A stretch of DNA of 64,000 bases from Bacillus sp. FJAT-45037 (GCF_002797325.1 NZ_KZ454938.1:694267-758266), one strand, 5' to 3'. Counted from the stretch's first letter, positions 7,577-17,183 are shown. Translations and numbers: made by a program. Notes: a model not told the origin generated them from the letters alone.

Positions 7577-9990
7577 ACATCTTCCCTCCCTGTCATTCGT
7601 AACTTAATTAAGGTAACGACACCAAGAGCTGCGATACCTAGTACGAGTACTTCTAGTAACGTATCAAGTCCACGGAAGTCAACTAAGATGACGTTAACCA
7701 TGTTGTAACCACCAGCAAGTTCTTTAGAATTCTCGACAAAGAATTGAGAAATTGGTTCAATGCCTGCTTCGCTACCTAAAGCTAGAGAACTTAATGCAAT
7801 CGCAGTGACAAGGAAACCAACACCAATCGAGATCACCAAGTTTAAAATATTAAAGCGTGGCTTGAACTCTTCTTTGCGAAGTTCTGGTAAATGGTAAAAC
7901 GCAAGCATGAACAAGACGACGGTTACTGTTTCAACTAGAAGTTGCGTAAGTGCTAAGTCTGGTGCACGGAACACAACAAATAATAAAGCTAGTAAGAAAC
8001 CGATGACCCCGACGACAATAATGACCGTCATTCGTTGATTAATAAACGGAATGGAGATCGTTGCCGCGATAAAGACGATTGTCAACACCCAAATGTAAGG
8101 AGCGATGCTCGTCACATCTGTTGTATTAATTGTAAAGGCATCGTAGCGGAACATTGTGTATCCGAGTAACAGAACCATAAAGACTGTCATATAGACGAAG
8201 TAGTCGCGTAATAGACCTGTCATTTGAATTCTAGTTACAGCTTGAGAACCACTGATGACTCCACTTAGTCCATTATCGTAGAACCAGTTTAGTGGGTCGC
8301 GTTCTTTTAGATAGAATGCCGTCTTCGACCAACTCTTCATCATGAAGTAGAGGAGTGTACCAACAGCTATGACCCCAAACGTCATAAATAATTCAGCGTT
8401 AAATCCGTGCCACATATAAATATCAACATGAAACAATTCACCCTCCGCTAAAACCGTAGGAAGAATCGCATGCATGGCAGGTTCAATAATGGTGTAAGCA
8501 AGAATGTTCGGGAAGAATCCGAACACGACGACTAATGACCCTAAAATAATCGGGCTAATAAGCATTCCAATTGGTGCTTCATGCACTTTTACATCATAGT
8601 TCTCTGGTTTAAACTTACCTGTGAATGTTTTGAAAAACATAATTAGGCAGTATAAGAAGGTAAACACACTGGCAATCCAAGCTACCACTGGGAGCAAGAT
8701 ACCGAGTGTTTGCATGTTCCATATCTCCATTTCTTGAGCACGCAAGAGTCCTGTAAAGAACATTTCTTTACTTAGGAATCCATTAAACGGCGGCAAACCA
8801 GCCATAGATGCGAGACCAATTAATGAAACCGTAAAGGTGATCGGCATGATCGACATCAATCCACCTAGCTTACGTATATCACGAGTGCCTGTTTCATGGT
8901 CTATAATTCCGGCAGTCATGAACAAGCTTCCCTTAAATGTAGCGTGGTTAATTAAGTGGAAGATCGCAGCCATCGTTGCAAAGGAATAAAACGTTGCTTC
9001 TGTGCTATTGCCATAGTGAAGAGAAGCAGAACCGAGTCCGAGTAAACTCATAATGAGACCGAGTTGACTAATCGTCGAGAAAGCAAGAATTCCTTTAAGG
9101 TCTTTTTGTCGAACCGCAGATACAGATCCCCATATGAGCGTCATCGTACCAAATCCAGTAAGAAGCCAGAACCATTCCGGCGCTCCACCAAATACAGGTG
9201 TTAAACGAGCAACAAGATAGATCCCTGCTTTAACCATCGTTGCCGAATGTAAATAGGCACTGACAGGTGTAGGGGCTTCCATTGCATCTGGTAACCAAAT
9301 GTGGAATGGGAATTGTGCAGATTTTGTAAACGCACCAAGCAATACAAGAATCATTGCTGGTAAGAATAACGGGCTTGATGTCACAAGATCAACATTATCA
9401 ATGATTCCACGAATGCTAAACGTTTCTGTCATTACATAAAGTAAGATGAAACCACCTAACATAGCAAATCCACCAAATACAGTGATTAACATTGATTTTT
9501 GTGCACCGTATGTAGATTTTTCACGATGGAACCAATAACTAATTAATAATGAAGAAGCTAAACTTGTTAATTCCCAGAATACATAAAGGACAATTAAGTT
9601 ATCGGATAAGACAACCCCAAGCATGGCCCCCATGAACATGAGTAGATACACATAAAAATTGTTCAGGCTCTCAGTCTTCTTCGATAAGTAGAAGATCGAA
9701 TAGAGGATAACGAGCGTTCCAATTCCTGTGATGAGTAAGGCAAACAGTATGCTTAGCCCATCAATGAATACAGTAAAATTAATTCCAAGGGAAGGTACCC
9801 ATGGAACGGTGTGTTCGACAACCTCACCTGAGGAAGTCACAGTAAGATATTGGATAAAGTAAATAAAAAGCACAAGCGGCAAAATTAAGACAAACCAGCC
9901 TGTATGAACCCGTCTAGCGTATTTGTACAAAAATGGGATCAAAATTGCTAACAAAAAAGGCGAAATCGTAGCCCAATGTAGTACGGTCAA
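7573..9990 (-). CDS. mrpA: Na+/H+ antiporter subunit MrpA
   Basis: 805 residues. The N-terminal two thirds is NuoL-like (FWELTSLASSLLISYW near 140, FPFHIWLPDAMEAPTPVSA near 225, LHSATMVKAGIYL next to it). The C-terminal part carries the extra MrpA domains (FRAPDLALTQLLVETV near residue 670). Start is TTG 9990 with a perfect AAGGAGG eight bases upstream. First gene of mrpABCDEFG. In alkaliphilic bacilli this operon exports Na+ in exchange for protons and is needed for growth at high pH. Confidence 0.96.
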   Translation of the reverse strand: MTVLHWATISPFLLAILIPFLYKYARRVHTGWFVLILPLVLFIYFIQYLTVTSSGEVVEHTVPWVPSLGINFTVFIDGLSILFALLITGIGTLVILYSIFYLSKKTESLNNFYVYLLMFMGAMLGVVLSDNLIVLYVFWELTSLASSLLISYWFHREKSTYGAQKSMLITVFGGFAMLGGFILLYVMTETFSIRGIIDNVDLVTSSPLFLPAMILVLLGAFTKSAQFPFHIWLPDAMEAPTPVSAYLHSATMVKAGIYLVARLTPVFGGAPEWFWLLTGFGTMTLIWGSVSAVRQKDLKGILAFSTISQLGLIMSLLGLGSASLHYGNSTEATFYSFATMAAIFHLINHATFKGSLFMTAGIIDHETGTRDIRKLGGLMSIMPITFTVSLIGLASMAGLPPFNGFLSKEMFFTGLLRAQEMEIWNMQTLGILLPVVAWIASVFTFLYCLIMFFKTFTGKFKPENYDVKVHEAPIGMLISPIILGSLVVVFGFFPNILAYTIIEPAMHAILPTVLAEGELFHVDIYMWHGFNAELFMTFGVIAVGTLLYFMMKSWSKTAFYLKERDPLNWFYDNGLSGVISGSQAVTRIQMTGLLRDYFVYMTVFMVLLLGYTMFRYDAFTINTTDVTSIAPYIWVLTIVFIAATISIPFINQRMTVIIVVGVIGFLLALLFVVFRAPDLALTQLLVETVTVVLFMLAFYHLPELRKEEFKPRFNILNLVISIGVGFLVTAIALSSLALGSEAGIEPISQFFVENSKELAGGYNMVNVILVDFRGLDTLLEVLVLGIAALGVVTLIKLRMTGREDV

Positions 9991-10314
9991 ATTACATACC
10001 TCCTTAAATAATCTTTCATAAAATTGGTTGGGCTCATTGTATTCATATCCTCTACTGCGCGTTTAGAAACCGAACAATTTTTAGACTATGTAGAATTATA
10101 ACCTAATTTAAATTGCCGTGCATCCTTACAGTTTCTAGCTTCACCTGCTTTTTACAAAATTATTAAATATGAAGAAAGGCGAAAAAAATTATTAAAAAAA
10201 TTTTAGAACAGCCGGGTTTACCGTGATTACCTCTACTATTCTCTTCCAATAACGGATGTAGATGTATATTATTCCCCCATTTGCGACAACCTACTAAAAA
10301 ACATGTAAGGACTG
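9991..10314. other. divergent intergenic region upstream of mrpA
   Basis: A+T-rich stretch of 324 bp. On the minus strand a TATAAT hexamer lies at 10095-10100, about 105 bp upstream of mrpA, but the expected -35 position holds no good match, so I give it only as a weak promoter candidate. No ORF of note. Confidence 0.35.
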
Positions 10315-10557
10315 ATGAGGTTGTCTACGAAACGAAAGAGCGTCATAAGTGGGCTCATTTTTCTGGTCATTTTTGTAGGCGGGATTTTTGCGAATGGGTA
10401 CAATGAAGAGATGACTCATAAACGGGTAAAGGATGTCCCTGGTCAGATCGGAATTCAGCAATATCAAGAAGAAGACTCGCCGTTTGGACCGAGAGAATAC
10501 TTACGAGTAATACAAACGAGAAGTTGGTTAAACGAAGAAGGAGAGCAACCTGAGTAG
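10315..10557 (+). CDS. small secreted or membrane-anchored protein
   Basis: 80 residues: basic N-terminus, one hydrophobic segment (about 11-27) and a polar C-terminal half. ATG 10315 has AAGGA only 3 bp upstream; TTG 10321 has better spacing and may be the true start. The stop codon lies inside the loop of the following terminator. Family not recognised. Confidence 0.6.
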   Translation: MRLSTKRKSVISGLIFLVIFVGGIFANGYNEEMTHKRVKDVPGQIGIQQYQEEDSPFGPREYLRVIQTRSWLNEEGEQPE

Positions 10558-10575
10558 GTGCTCTCCTTCTTTAAT
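10537..10575 (+). terminator. terminator overlapping a stop codon
   Basis: Perfect 11-bp stem GAAGGAGAGCA / TGCTCTCCTTC with the TAG stop of the 80-residue gene in the loop, then TTTAAT. It doubles as the last codons of the gene. Confidence 0.8.
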
Positions 10576-10637
10576 ATGTGTTCATCTATGTGAATGAGTT
10601 ATGATGGCTTAAAACTGAACAAGGTGTATTTGATTTC

Positions 10638-10778
10638 TTATGAAGAAAGTTTAATTTTATTAAGCAACGAACGGCGGCGTATTTCTAGTTGAATTAATTC
10701 AATAAAATCAGCGTTTAGATCAAGTTCAATGGCTTTGTAATAGGTTTCAATCAACAGTTCATCCGATAAATTTCTCAT
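10638..10778 (-). CDS. sda: Sda, inhibitor of sporulation histidine kinases
   Basis: 46 residues. The N-terminus [19 protein letters not shown] and the core [16 protein letters not shown] match B. subtilis Sda in length and sequence. Sda is a helical hairpin that binds KinA and KinB and blocks autophosphorylation, coupling entry into sporulation to DNA replication. A perfect AAGGAGGTGA lies about 24 nt upstream of the GTG/ATG start, farther than usual, and a 4-codon frame (TTG TGT GAG ACG TGA) sits between and ends in TGATG overlapping the sda start. DnaA boxes lie 150-250 bp upstream (10928-11026), consistent with the known DnaA control of sda. Confidence 0.92.
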   Translation of the reverse strand: MRNLSDELLIETYYKAIELDLNADFIELIQLEIRRRSLLNKIKLSS

Positions 10779-10927
10779 CACGTCTCACACAACTAAGGTG
10801 AGGTCACCTCCTTGGGTACTTTTTTTTGCTTTTGCGTTCTATAATAGTCATGTAGGTCATATCATGTAAGTTGCCTTGAATGTATTTAAATCTTACCATG
10901 TCTACAAATGGAGAACAATCGTTCGTT

Positions 10928-11026
10928 TTATCCACAGAAAGTAGTGGATAAACTGTGGGTTCATTGTTCATTTCCTACTTAAACCCCTGTCAATAGAGGG
11001 AGGATAAGTGTATAACGTTATCCACA
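10928..11026. promoter_or_regulatory. DnaA-box cluster upstream of sda and yqeG
   Basis: Two perfect TTATCCACA boxes (10928-10936 and 11018-11026, plus strand) and one 8/9 match on the minus strand (10943-10951, TTATCCACT). In B. subtilis, DnaA binding upstream of sda controls its transcription; this cluster sits in the equivalent place. Confidence 0.8.
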
Positions 11027-11117
11027 GTGTAGAGTGTTGACGAATGCCGTCGAAAACTTTTTTTGATTATCTAAACCATTCAAATCGATCATTATAAATT
11101 GAATTATACGAAATTCG

Positions 11118-11146
11118 TTGAAATATTGGATAGACAACGGTATAGT
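11118..11146 (+). promoter_or_regulatory. sigma-A promoter candidate for yqeG operon
   Basis: TTGAAA, 17-bp spacer, TATAGT; about 100 bp upstream of yqeG and adjacent to the DnaA boxes. Confidence 0.55.
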
Positions 11147-11249
11147 TATGGTTTGACTACGTATATAAGATGGAAACCTTTGCAAACATCACTAATAAAT
11201 CAAAGCATGAAATAATTTCTTCTATAATATTTCGTGTGAATGGGGTGGA

Positions 11250-11768
11250 ATGATGATCAAAAACCTATTGCCAAATAAGTATGTGAAAAGCATTTTTGAG
11301 ATTAACCTTGATGAATTAAAGGAAGTTGGAATTAAAGGTGTAATCACAGATTTAGATAATACGCTTGTAGAATGGGATCGACCTGAAGCAACGCCAGAAG
11401 TTCGTGAATGGTTTAAAAAGCTACAAGAGTATGGCATGAACGTAACCATTGTCTCTAATAATAGTAGAAGAAGGGTACAAGCCTTTTCTGACCCTGAAAA
11501 AGTGGTCTTCATTCATAATGCAAAAAAACCAATGCGCAGAGCGTTTAGACAAGCTTGTCGTCAAATGAACTTGGCTCCTGAAGAAGTAGTCGTAATTGGG
11601 GATCAAATTTTTACAGATGTACTAGGCGGAAATCGTGCGAACTTGCAAACGGTTTTGGTCGTACCTGTAGCAAAAACAGATGGACTTGCCACTAAGTTCA
11701 ATCGACGCATGGAGCGCGTCGTTTTGAACTGGATGAGAAAAAAAGGCATGATCCAATGGGAGGAGTAG
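11250..11768 (+). CDS. yqeG: HAD-IIIA family phosphatase YqeG
   Basis: 172 residues. The HAD nucleophile motif is DLDNTLVEWD (about 37-46); the second Thr/Ser motif (IVSNNS) and the acidic GDQIFTDVLGGN follow. Start ATG 11250 or the adjacent ATG 11253 behind GGGGTGG. First gene of a conserved Bacillus run (yqeG-yqeH-aroE-yhbY-nadD-yqeK-rsfS-yqeM). Substrate not established. Confidence 0.92.
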   Translation: MMIKNLLPNKYVKSIFEINLDELKEVGIKGVITDLDNTLVEWDRPEATPEVREWFKKLQEYGMNVTIVSNNSRRRVQAFSDPEKVVFIHNAKKPMRRAFRQACRQMNLAPEEVVVIGDQIFTDVLGGNRANLQTVLVVPVAKTDGLATKFNRRMERVVLNWMRKKGMIQWEE

Positions 11769-11770
11769 AC

Positions 11771-12883
11771 ATGGAAGAACAAGTGATTACTTGTGCAGGC
11801 TGTGGTATAACGATCCAAACGGAAGATAAAAATGGATTAGGATACGCACCTAAATCTGCACTTGAACGTGATGTTGTCATTTGCCAACGTTGCTTTAAAT
11901 TAAAACATTATAATGAAGTGCAAGATGTGTCACTAACAGATGACGACTTTTTAAAGTTATTAAATTCATTAGGGCATACGAATGCATTAATCGTTAAAAT
12001 TGTCGATATTTTCGACTTTAACGGAAGCTGGTTACCTGGTTTACATCGATTTGTCGGGAAGAACGATGTGTTACTAGTCGGCAATAAAGTGGATCTATTA
12101 CCAAAGTCGCTAAAGCCTAACCGCTTAATTAATTGGATGAAGAAGTCGGCAAAAGAACTAGGCATGAAACCAGTTGATGTGTTATTGATGAGTGCAGAAA
12201 AAGGCGATGGTGTCCTAAATATCGCCTCAGAAATTGATCGTTTGCGTAATGGACGAGATGTATATGTCGTTGGATGTACGAATGTTGGTAAATCAACCTT
12301 TATCAACCGAATCATTAAAGAATTTGGTGGGGATACAGAGCAGTTAATTACAACCTCTCACTTCCCAGGGACAACATTAGACATGATTGATGTTCCGCTT
12401 GATGATAAATCGGCATTATATGACACACCAGGTATCATCAATCATCACCAGATGGCTCATTTTATTGATAAGAAAGAACTGAAAGACATTACACCTAAAA
12501 AAGAAATCAAGCCAATGGTGTTCCAATTAAATGAAGGGCAAACTCTTTATTTTGGTGGCATGGCGCGCTTTGATTTTGTCTCAGGTTCTCGTTCATCCTT
12601 TACGTGCTTCATATCGAATGCGTTGAACATTCATCGTACAAAGCGTGAAAAAGCGGACGAGCTGTATGAAAATCAAAAAGGGAAATTATTAACGCCTCCG
12701 GGAGAGGAAAGCTTACGTGACTTCCCGCCCCTTGTGAAACATGAGTTCACAATTAAAGATCAGAAAAGTGACATTGTCATTTCTGGACTTGGTTGGATTA
12801 CGGTGAATGATACGAATCTTAAAGTAGAAGCTTATGCACCTAAGGGAGTAGGCGTATCCATTCGCGAGTCAATTATCTCTTAA
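11771..12883 (+). CDS. yqeH: ribosome biogenesis GTPase YqeH
   Basis: 370 residues from ATG 11771, chosen because GGGAGGAG precedes it; an upstream ATG at 11756 overlaps yqeG. Zinc-ribbon cysteines (CAGC ... CQRC) are followed by a circularly permuted GTPase domain: G4 NKVD (about 110), then G1 GCTNVGKST (about 170), then G3 DTPG. A conserved C-terminal RNA-binding part follows. Known to be needed for 30S subunit assembly. Confidence 0.95.
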   Translation: MEEQVITCAGCGITIQTEDKNGLGYAPKSALERDVVICQRCFKLKHYNEVQDVSLTDDDFLKLLNSLGHTNALIVKIVDIFDFNGSWLPGLHRFVGKNDVLLVGNKVDLLPKSLKPNRLINWMKKSAKELGMKPVDVLLMSAEKGDGVLNIASEIDRLRNGRDVYVVGCTNVGKSTFINRIIKEFGGDTEQLITTSHFPGTTLDMIDVPLDDKSALYDTPGIINHHQMAHFIDKKELKDITPKKEIKPMVFQLNEGQTLYFGGMARFDFVSGSRSSFTCFISNALNIHRTKREKADELYENQKGKLLTPPGEESLRDFPPLVKHEFTIKDQKSDIVISGLGWITVNDTNLKVEAYAPKGVGVSIRESIIS

Positions 12884-12904
12884 CAAATTAGGAGGTAGAA
12901 AAAG

Positions 12905-13741
12905 ATGGGGAAACGGTACGGATTAATTGGACATCCAGTCGGTCATTCGATGTCACCGCTTATGCACAATGAAGCTCTTTTAGCACTCGGTCTCGATGCG
13001 GTGTATGAGGCGTTTGATGTGAGAGAACAAGCATTAGCACCTTTTATGACCAAATTGCGAAATGGTGAGTTAGACGGAATCAACGTCACGATTCCGCATA
13101 AAGTAGCGGTGATGGACTTCTTAGATGAGGTCGATGAAGTTGCTCGTCAAATTGGCGCTGTGAATACAATCGTCAAAGAAGATGGAAAGTTAGTTGGGTA
13201 TAACACAGATGGCGTTGGATACTGGCAGTCGGTTGAACCATTTATCACGACTCCGTATGAACAGCAACGCGTTCTGATCATCGGGGCAGGCGGGGCAGCA
13301 AGAGCAGTCACAACGGCTTTCTTACAAGCGGGCGTTGGGCAATTGATCGTTTGTAACCGCACCGTGGAAAAAGCTGTAGCTCTCTTAAACCGGTTGAACA
13401 CGCAACATGTGACGACAGATGCTTGGTCGTTAAAGAAAGCAGAAACAGAATTAGAACGATTTGATATCATTGTGAATACGACATCTGTAGGAATGAGTCC
13501 GAACATAGACGATCAACCGTTATCACTTCAACGAATGAAGTGCGAGGCGATTGTCAGTGACCTAATTTATAACCCACTAGAAACGGCCTTCTTACAAGAA
13601 GCAAAACAACGTGGGGCTACGACTATAAACGGGTTAGGTATGTTTGTGAACCAAGGAGCATTGTCCTTTCAATATTGGACCGATCAAGCACCGGACAGAA
13701 TGCGTATGACAGACAGTGTGATCAAGAAACTTGGAGGGTAA
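12905..13741 (+). CDS. aroE: shikimate dehydrogenase
   Basis: 278 residues, strong AGGAGG ribosome site. Substrate-side motifs SMSPLMHN and NVTIPHK (catalytic Lys), NTDG (catalytic Asp), NADPH loop GAGGAARA and the late NTTSVGM. Converts 3-dehydroshikimate to shikimate in aromatic amino-acid synthesis. Full length. Confidence 0.95.
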   Translation: MGKRYGLIGHPVGHSMSPLMHNEALLALGLDAVYEAFDVREQALAPFMTKLRNGELDGINVTIPHKVAVMDFLDEVDEVARQIGAVNTIVKEDGKLVGYNTDGVGYWQSVEPFITTPYEQQRVLIIGAGGAARAVTTAFLQAGVGQLIVCNRTVEKAVALLNRLNTQHVTTDAWSLKKAETELERFDIIVNTTSVGMSPNIDDQPLSLQRMKCEAIVSDLIYNPLETAFLQEAKQRGATTINGLGMFVNQGALSFQYWTDQAPDRMRMTDSVIKKLGG

Positions 13742-13747
13742 TTTATT

Positions 13748-14041
13748 ATGTTAAAAGGTAAACAAAAGCGATTTTTACGTGCAAAGGCTCATCACTTAGC
13801 GCCGATTTTTCAAGTTGGTAAAGGTGGCGTCAACGAGAATATGGTCGCTCAAATTGACGACGTACTAAAAACACGTGAGTTAATCAAAATCAGCATCTTG
13901 CAAAACTGTGATTTTGATAAAAATGAAATAGCTCGTGACTTATCTAAAGGGGCAAGAGCTGAATTAGTACAAGTGATCGGGAATACGATTGTGCTGTACA
14001 AGGAATCAAAAGAAAACAAAGAGATTGTTCTTCCTTCATAA
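13748..14041 (+). CDS. yhbY: CRM-domain RNA-binding protein YhbY
   Basis: 97 residues spanning one CRM domain, with the GKGGVNENM loop (GxxG type) and the basic N-terminus LKGKQKRFLRAKAH. Six bases after aroE. Associates with pre-50S particles in other bacteria. Called yqeI in B. subtilis. Confidence 0.93.
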   Translation: MLKGKQKRFLRAKAHHLAPIFQVGKGGVNENMVAQIDDVLKTRELIKISILQNCDFDKNEIARDLSKGARAELVQVIGNTIVLYKESKENKEIVLPS

Positions 14042-14065
14042 ACTAAGTGAGAGTTGGTGTGTGAT

Positions 14066-14653
14066 GTGAGACGAGTTGGGCTTTTTGGAGGGACATTCGA
14101 TCCTCCTCATGTAGGGCATTTAATGCTAGCGGAAGAGGTGCGAGTGGAATGTCGCCTTGATGAAGTTTGGTTCATCCCTGCGTCAACACCTCCACACAAG
14201 GAACGTTCCGATATGTCTTCCATTGATGAAAGACTTGAATTGGTCAAGATTGCGACACGATCCAATCCCCATTTTCAAGTATCGACGATTGAAAGAGATC
14301 GCGGAGGGCGTTCGTATACGATTGATACGGTAAAACAATTACAAAGAGAACATCCTGATGTGGAATTTTTCTTTCTCATCGGGGGGGATATGGTCGAATC
14401 GTTAGCAAGCTGGGTCGGCATTGATGAACTGATTGAGCTCATCACATTTATTGGTGTGAACAGGCCGAACACGTCACCATCGACTGCATACATTGAGCAT
14501 GTCAGGCATGTGGACTTCGCTCAAATTGACCTATCCTCTACGATGATTAGAAAGCGAGTCGCAGAAGGCAAGTCGATTCGCTACCTTGTATTAAACGAGG
14601 TTGAGGTTATGATAAGGGAGAGTGGGTTATATGGAGAAGGATCAGGCACTTGA
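14066..14653 (+). CDS. nadD: nicotinate-nucleotide adenylyltransferase
   Basis: About 195 residues. Nucleotidyltransferase motif GGTFDPPHVGHL at the N-terminus and SSTMIRKRVAEG near the C-terminus. The start is uncertain: TTG 14054, GTG 14057 and GTG 14066 are in frame. I choose GTG 14066 because it begins directly with the conserved RRVGLFGG strand. Makes NaAD from NaMN and ATP. Its end overlaps yqeK. Confidence 0.93.
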   Translation: MRRVGLFGGTFDPPHVGHLMLAEEVRVECRLDEVWFIPASTPPHKERSDMSSIDERLELVKIATRSNPHFQVSTIERDRGGRSYTIDTVKQLQREHPDVEFFFLIGGDMVESLASWVGIDELIELITFIGVNRPNTSPSTAYIEHVRHVDFAQIDLSSTMIRKRVAEGKSIRYLVLNEVEVMIRESGLYGEGSGT

Positions 14654-15203
14654 GCTTGTCCGGCCGCATTTAACGGAACACCGTTATCAGCATACGCTCG
14701 GTGTAGTTGAAACAGCGAAAGAACTAGCTGCTCGCTTCGGTGCTGATGTGAAAAAAGCAGAACTTGCCGCTGTGTTTCATGATTATGCGAAGTTTCGTGA
14801 TAAGGATGAAATGCGGGATCTTGTTAAGTCGACACTCAAAGAAAAAGACATCCTTGAATACGGAGATGAGCTGCTTCACGCTCCGTGCGGCGCCTATTTT
14901 GTCCAAAAAGAAATAGGACTGACTGATTCAGAGGTGTTAGGCGCGATTCATTACCATACAACCGGTCACCCCGATATGACACTCTTAGAGAAAGTGGTTT
15001 TCCTTGCCGATTATATCGAGCCGGGCCGCCAATTTAAAGGGGTAGAAGAAGTACGAGAACTCGCAACAACCGATCTAGACGAAGCGATCATTCAATCGCT
15101 TGAAAATACGATCTATTTTTTGATGAAAAGGCGTCAACCTATTTACCCTGATACACTGAACACATATAATACATTAATTAAAATTAGAAGGAGTCGTGTA
15201 TAA
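14631..15203 (+). CDS. yqeK: HD-domain hydrolase YqeK (Ap4A hydrolase family)
   Basis: 190 residues from ATG 14631 (GGGAGAG ribosome site). HD motifs: HRYQHTLGV, AAVFHDYAK, and later GAIHYHTTG and FLADYIEPGR. Characterised homologues hydrolyse diadenosine tetraphosphate symmetrically. Overlaps the nadD 3' end by 23 bp. Confidence 0.92.
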   Translation: MEKDQALELVRPHLTEHRYQHTLGVVETAKELAARFGADVKKAELAAVFHDYAKFRDKDEMRDLVKSTLKEKDILEYGDELLHAPCGAYFVQKEIGLTDSEVLGAIHYHTTGHPDMTLLEKVVFLADYIEPGRQFKGVEEVRELATTDLDEAIIQSLENTIYFLMKRRQPIYPDTLNTYNTLIKIRRSRV

Positions 15204-15557
15204 ATGACTGAATCAAAACGATTAGAATTAGCACTTCATGCAATTGACGACAAACGTGCAGAGAATATTGTAGGACTAGATATGAAAGGAATTTCATTGA
15301 TTGCGGATTACTTTGTAATTTGTCATGGTAACTCTGAGAAACAAGTACAAGCAATCGCACATGCACTTAAAAAATTAGCGCAAGAAGAAGGCATCGACAT
15401 TAAGCGTTTAGAAGGATTTGATCAAGGTCGTTGGGTCCTAGTTGACCTTGGTGACGTTGTCGTTCATATCTTCCATAAAGATGAGCGTTCATATTATAAC
15501 CTCGAAAAACTATGGGGAGACGCACGATCGATTGAAATCGAAGGAGTTCTGAATTAA
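15204..15557 (+). CDS. rsfS: ribosomal silencing factor RsfS
   Basis: 117 residues (DUF143 family) with the conserved segments DYFVICHGNSEKQVQAIA and GRWVLVDLGDVVVHIF. Binds L14 and blocks subunit joining in starvation. AAGGAG ribosome site; stop shares a base with the next ATG. Confidence 0.95.
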   Translation: MTESKRLELALHAIDDKRAENIVGLDMKGISLIADYFVICHGNSEKQVQAIAHALKKLAQEEGIDIKRLEGFDQGRWVLVDLGDVVVHIFHKDERSYYNLEKLWGDARSIEIEGVLN

Positions 15558-16417
15558 TGGAGTTAAAGCCTGGGTTTACAGTCACTCTTGAAGTAGCTCG
15601 TAAAGCGAAGTTTGGCTACTTTTTAACCGACGGCACAACCGACATCCTTCTCCACGATAATGACGTGGAGGGTGATGTTGAAATCGAACAACGCCTTGAA
15701 GTCTTCTTGTATCACGACCATGAAAATCGACTGTGTGCTTCGATGAAAATGCCGATTTTACAAGGCGAGCAGATTGCTTGGCTTGAAGTCGTTTCCATTA
15801 AAATAGGTCATGGCATCTTTATGTACAATGGCATTTCACGTGACTTGTTCTTATCAATCGATGAATTACCATATGATCGCAATCTTTGGCCGAAGCCCGG
15901 TGATAAGCTTCCTGTTTCCTACACATGGGACAAAAAAGGAAGATTAATGGCTCGTCTTGTGAAAGGGTTACCGATGGAAGAGCAGTCCGTCAAAGCGCCT
16001 GATATCATGATGAACAAAGAAGTGAAAGGTCGTGTCTACCACTACTTAGATGAAGGGGCAGCGATCTTTACCGACGACAAGTACTTAGCGTATCTTCATG
16101 ACAATGAAATGATCCAAGAGCCACGTTACGGGGAAGAGCTATCAGTTCGCGTGATTTATGTACGCGAAGACGGCCGATTAAACGTGACGATGCATCCACT
16201 TCGTTCTGAACGTCAAGAAAGTGATGCGGAAAAGCTTGTTCGTTATATGGAAGAAAGAGGCGGTCAGATGCCTTATTGGGACAAGTCTCAGCCAGAGGAT
16301 ATTAAGCATCGTTTCGACCTAAGTAAAGCCGCATTTAAACGCGCGCTCGGTAAGCTTCTAAAAGAAGGGAAAATCGAGCAAAAAGACGGTTGGACGCATC
16401 TAAAGGAGAAAAAATGA
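15557..16417 (+). CDS. S1-domain RNA-binding protein, CvfB/YitL family
   Basis: 286 residues composed of tandem S1-like beta domains and a C-terminal winged helix (about 225-280, FDLSKAAFKRALGKLLKEGKI). The N-terminal strand pattern GYFLTDGTTDILLHDND and the mid motif LFLSIDELP are typical of CvfB. As I recall, B. subtilis has its homologue elsewhere, so its place between rsfS and yqeM is a lineage difference. ATGA overlap with the next gene. Confidence 0.88.
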   Translation: MELKPGFTVTLEVARKAKFGYFLTDGTTDILLHDNDVEGDVEIEQRLEVFLYHDHENRLCASMKMPILQGEQIAWLEVVSIKIGHGIFMYNGISRDLFLSIDELPYDRNLWPKPGDKLPVSYTWDKKGRLMARLVKGLPMEEQSVKAPDIMMNKEVKGRVYHYLDEGAAIFTDDKYLAYLHDNEMIQEPRYGEELSVRVIYVREDGRLNVTMHPLRSERQESDAEKLVRYMEERGGQMPYWDKSQPEDIKHRFDLSKAAFKRALGKLLKEGKIEQKDGWTHLKEKK

Positions 16418-17157
16418 GTTATCAAGCCTTTGCAACACTGTATGATCGTTTAATGGCCGATGCTCCTTATGATGAGTGGGTAACGGTTTTAAAACGAGCT
16501 CTTGCAGTAGACTCCTTACAAGGGGTCTCTCTTTTGGATGTCGGTTGTGGCACAGGAGAATTGCTCGTTCGCTTGGCGAATCAAGGAGCAGATGTAACAG
16601 GGGTCGACTTATCAAATGAAATGCTAGTCGTTGCTCGTGAGAAATGTATGGCAGCCGGTGTTTCACCGCTTCTGTTGCATCAAGATATGCGTGACTTAGA
16701 AGTGTTAGGGGAGTTTGATGCAGTCACTGTGTTTTGTGATTCGCTCAACTATCTTGAGACAGAAAAGAGTGTTTTAGCAGCCTTCGCTTCACTGCATAAG
16801 CAATTAACACAAAATGGCCTGCTACTTTTCGATGTACATTCCACGACGAAAATGGAGCAAGGCTTTATTGGTCAAACATTTGCCGATGCGGATGAAGAGA
16901 TTTCATATATTTGGCATTCTTTTGAAGGTGAACATCTATATAGTGTCGAGCATGAATTAACGTTCTTTGTGCGCTCAGAAGAGGGGACGTATCATCGCTA
17001 TGATGAATTGCATAAGCAACGCACCTTCTCAGTCGAACAATACGTGACATGGCTTGAAGAAGCAGGCTTTTCTCTTGAGGGTGTCACAGCTGACTTTGGC
17101 GAAGAGCATCCGACAGATGAAAGCGAACGAATTTTTATTGTCGCACGTAAAAAGTAA
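16414..17157 (+). CDS. yqeM: SAM-dependent methyltransferase YqeM
   Basis: 247 residues from ATG 16414 (AAAGGAG site). SAM-binding motif LLDVGCGTGEL (about 42-52) and later TVFCDSLNYL. Substrate unknown. Last gene of the yqeG run, followed by a strong bidirectional terminator. Confidence 0.92.
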   Translation: MSYQAFATLYDRLMADAPYDEWVTVLKRALAVDSLQGVSLLDVGCGTGELLVRLANQGADVTGVDLSNEMLVVAREKCMAAGVSPLLLHQDMRDLEVLGEFDAVTVFCDSLNYLETEKSVLAAFASLHKQLTQNGLLLFDVHSTTKMEQGFIGQTFADADEEISYIWHSFEGEHLYSVEHELTFFVRSEEGTYHRYDELHKQRTFSVEQYVTWLEEAGFSLEGVTADFGEEHPTDESERIFIVARKK

Positions 17158-17183
17158 GAAGGATATCGACAGGTTATGTCGAA

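Noticed and set aside
10095-10100. mrpA promoter
   Set aside because: TATAAT is present on the minus strand, but no acceptable -35 hexamer is found at 16-18 bp, so I do not call it.
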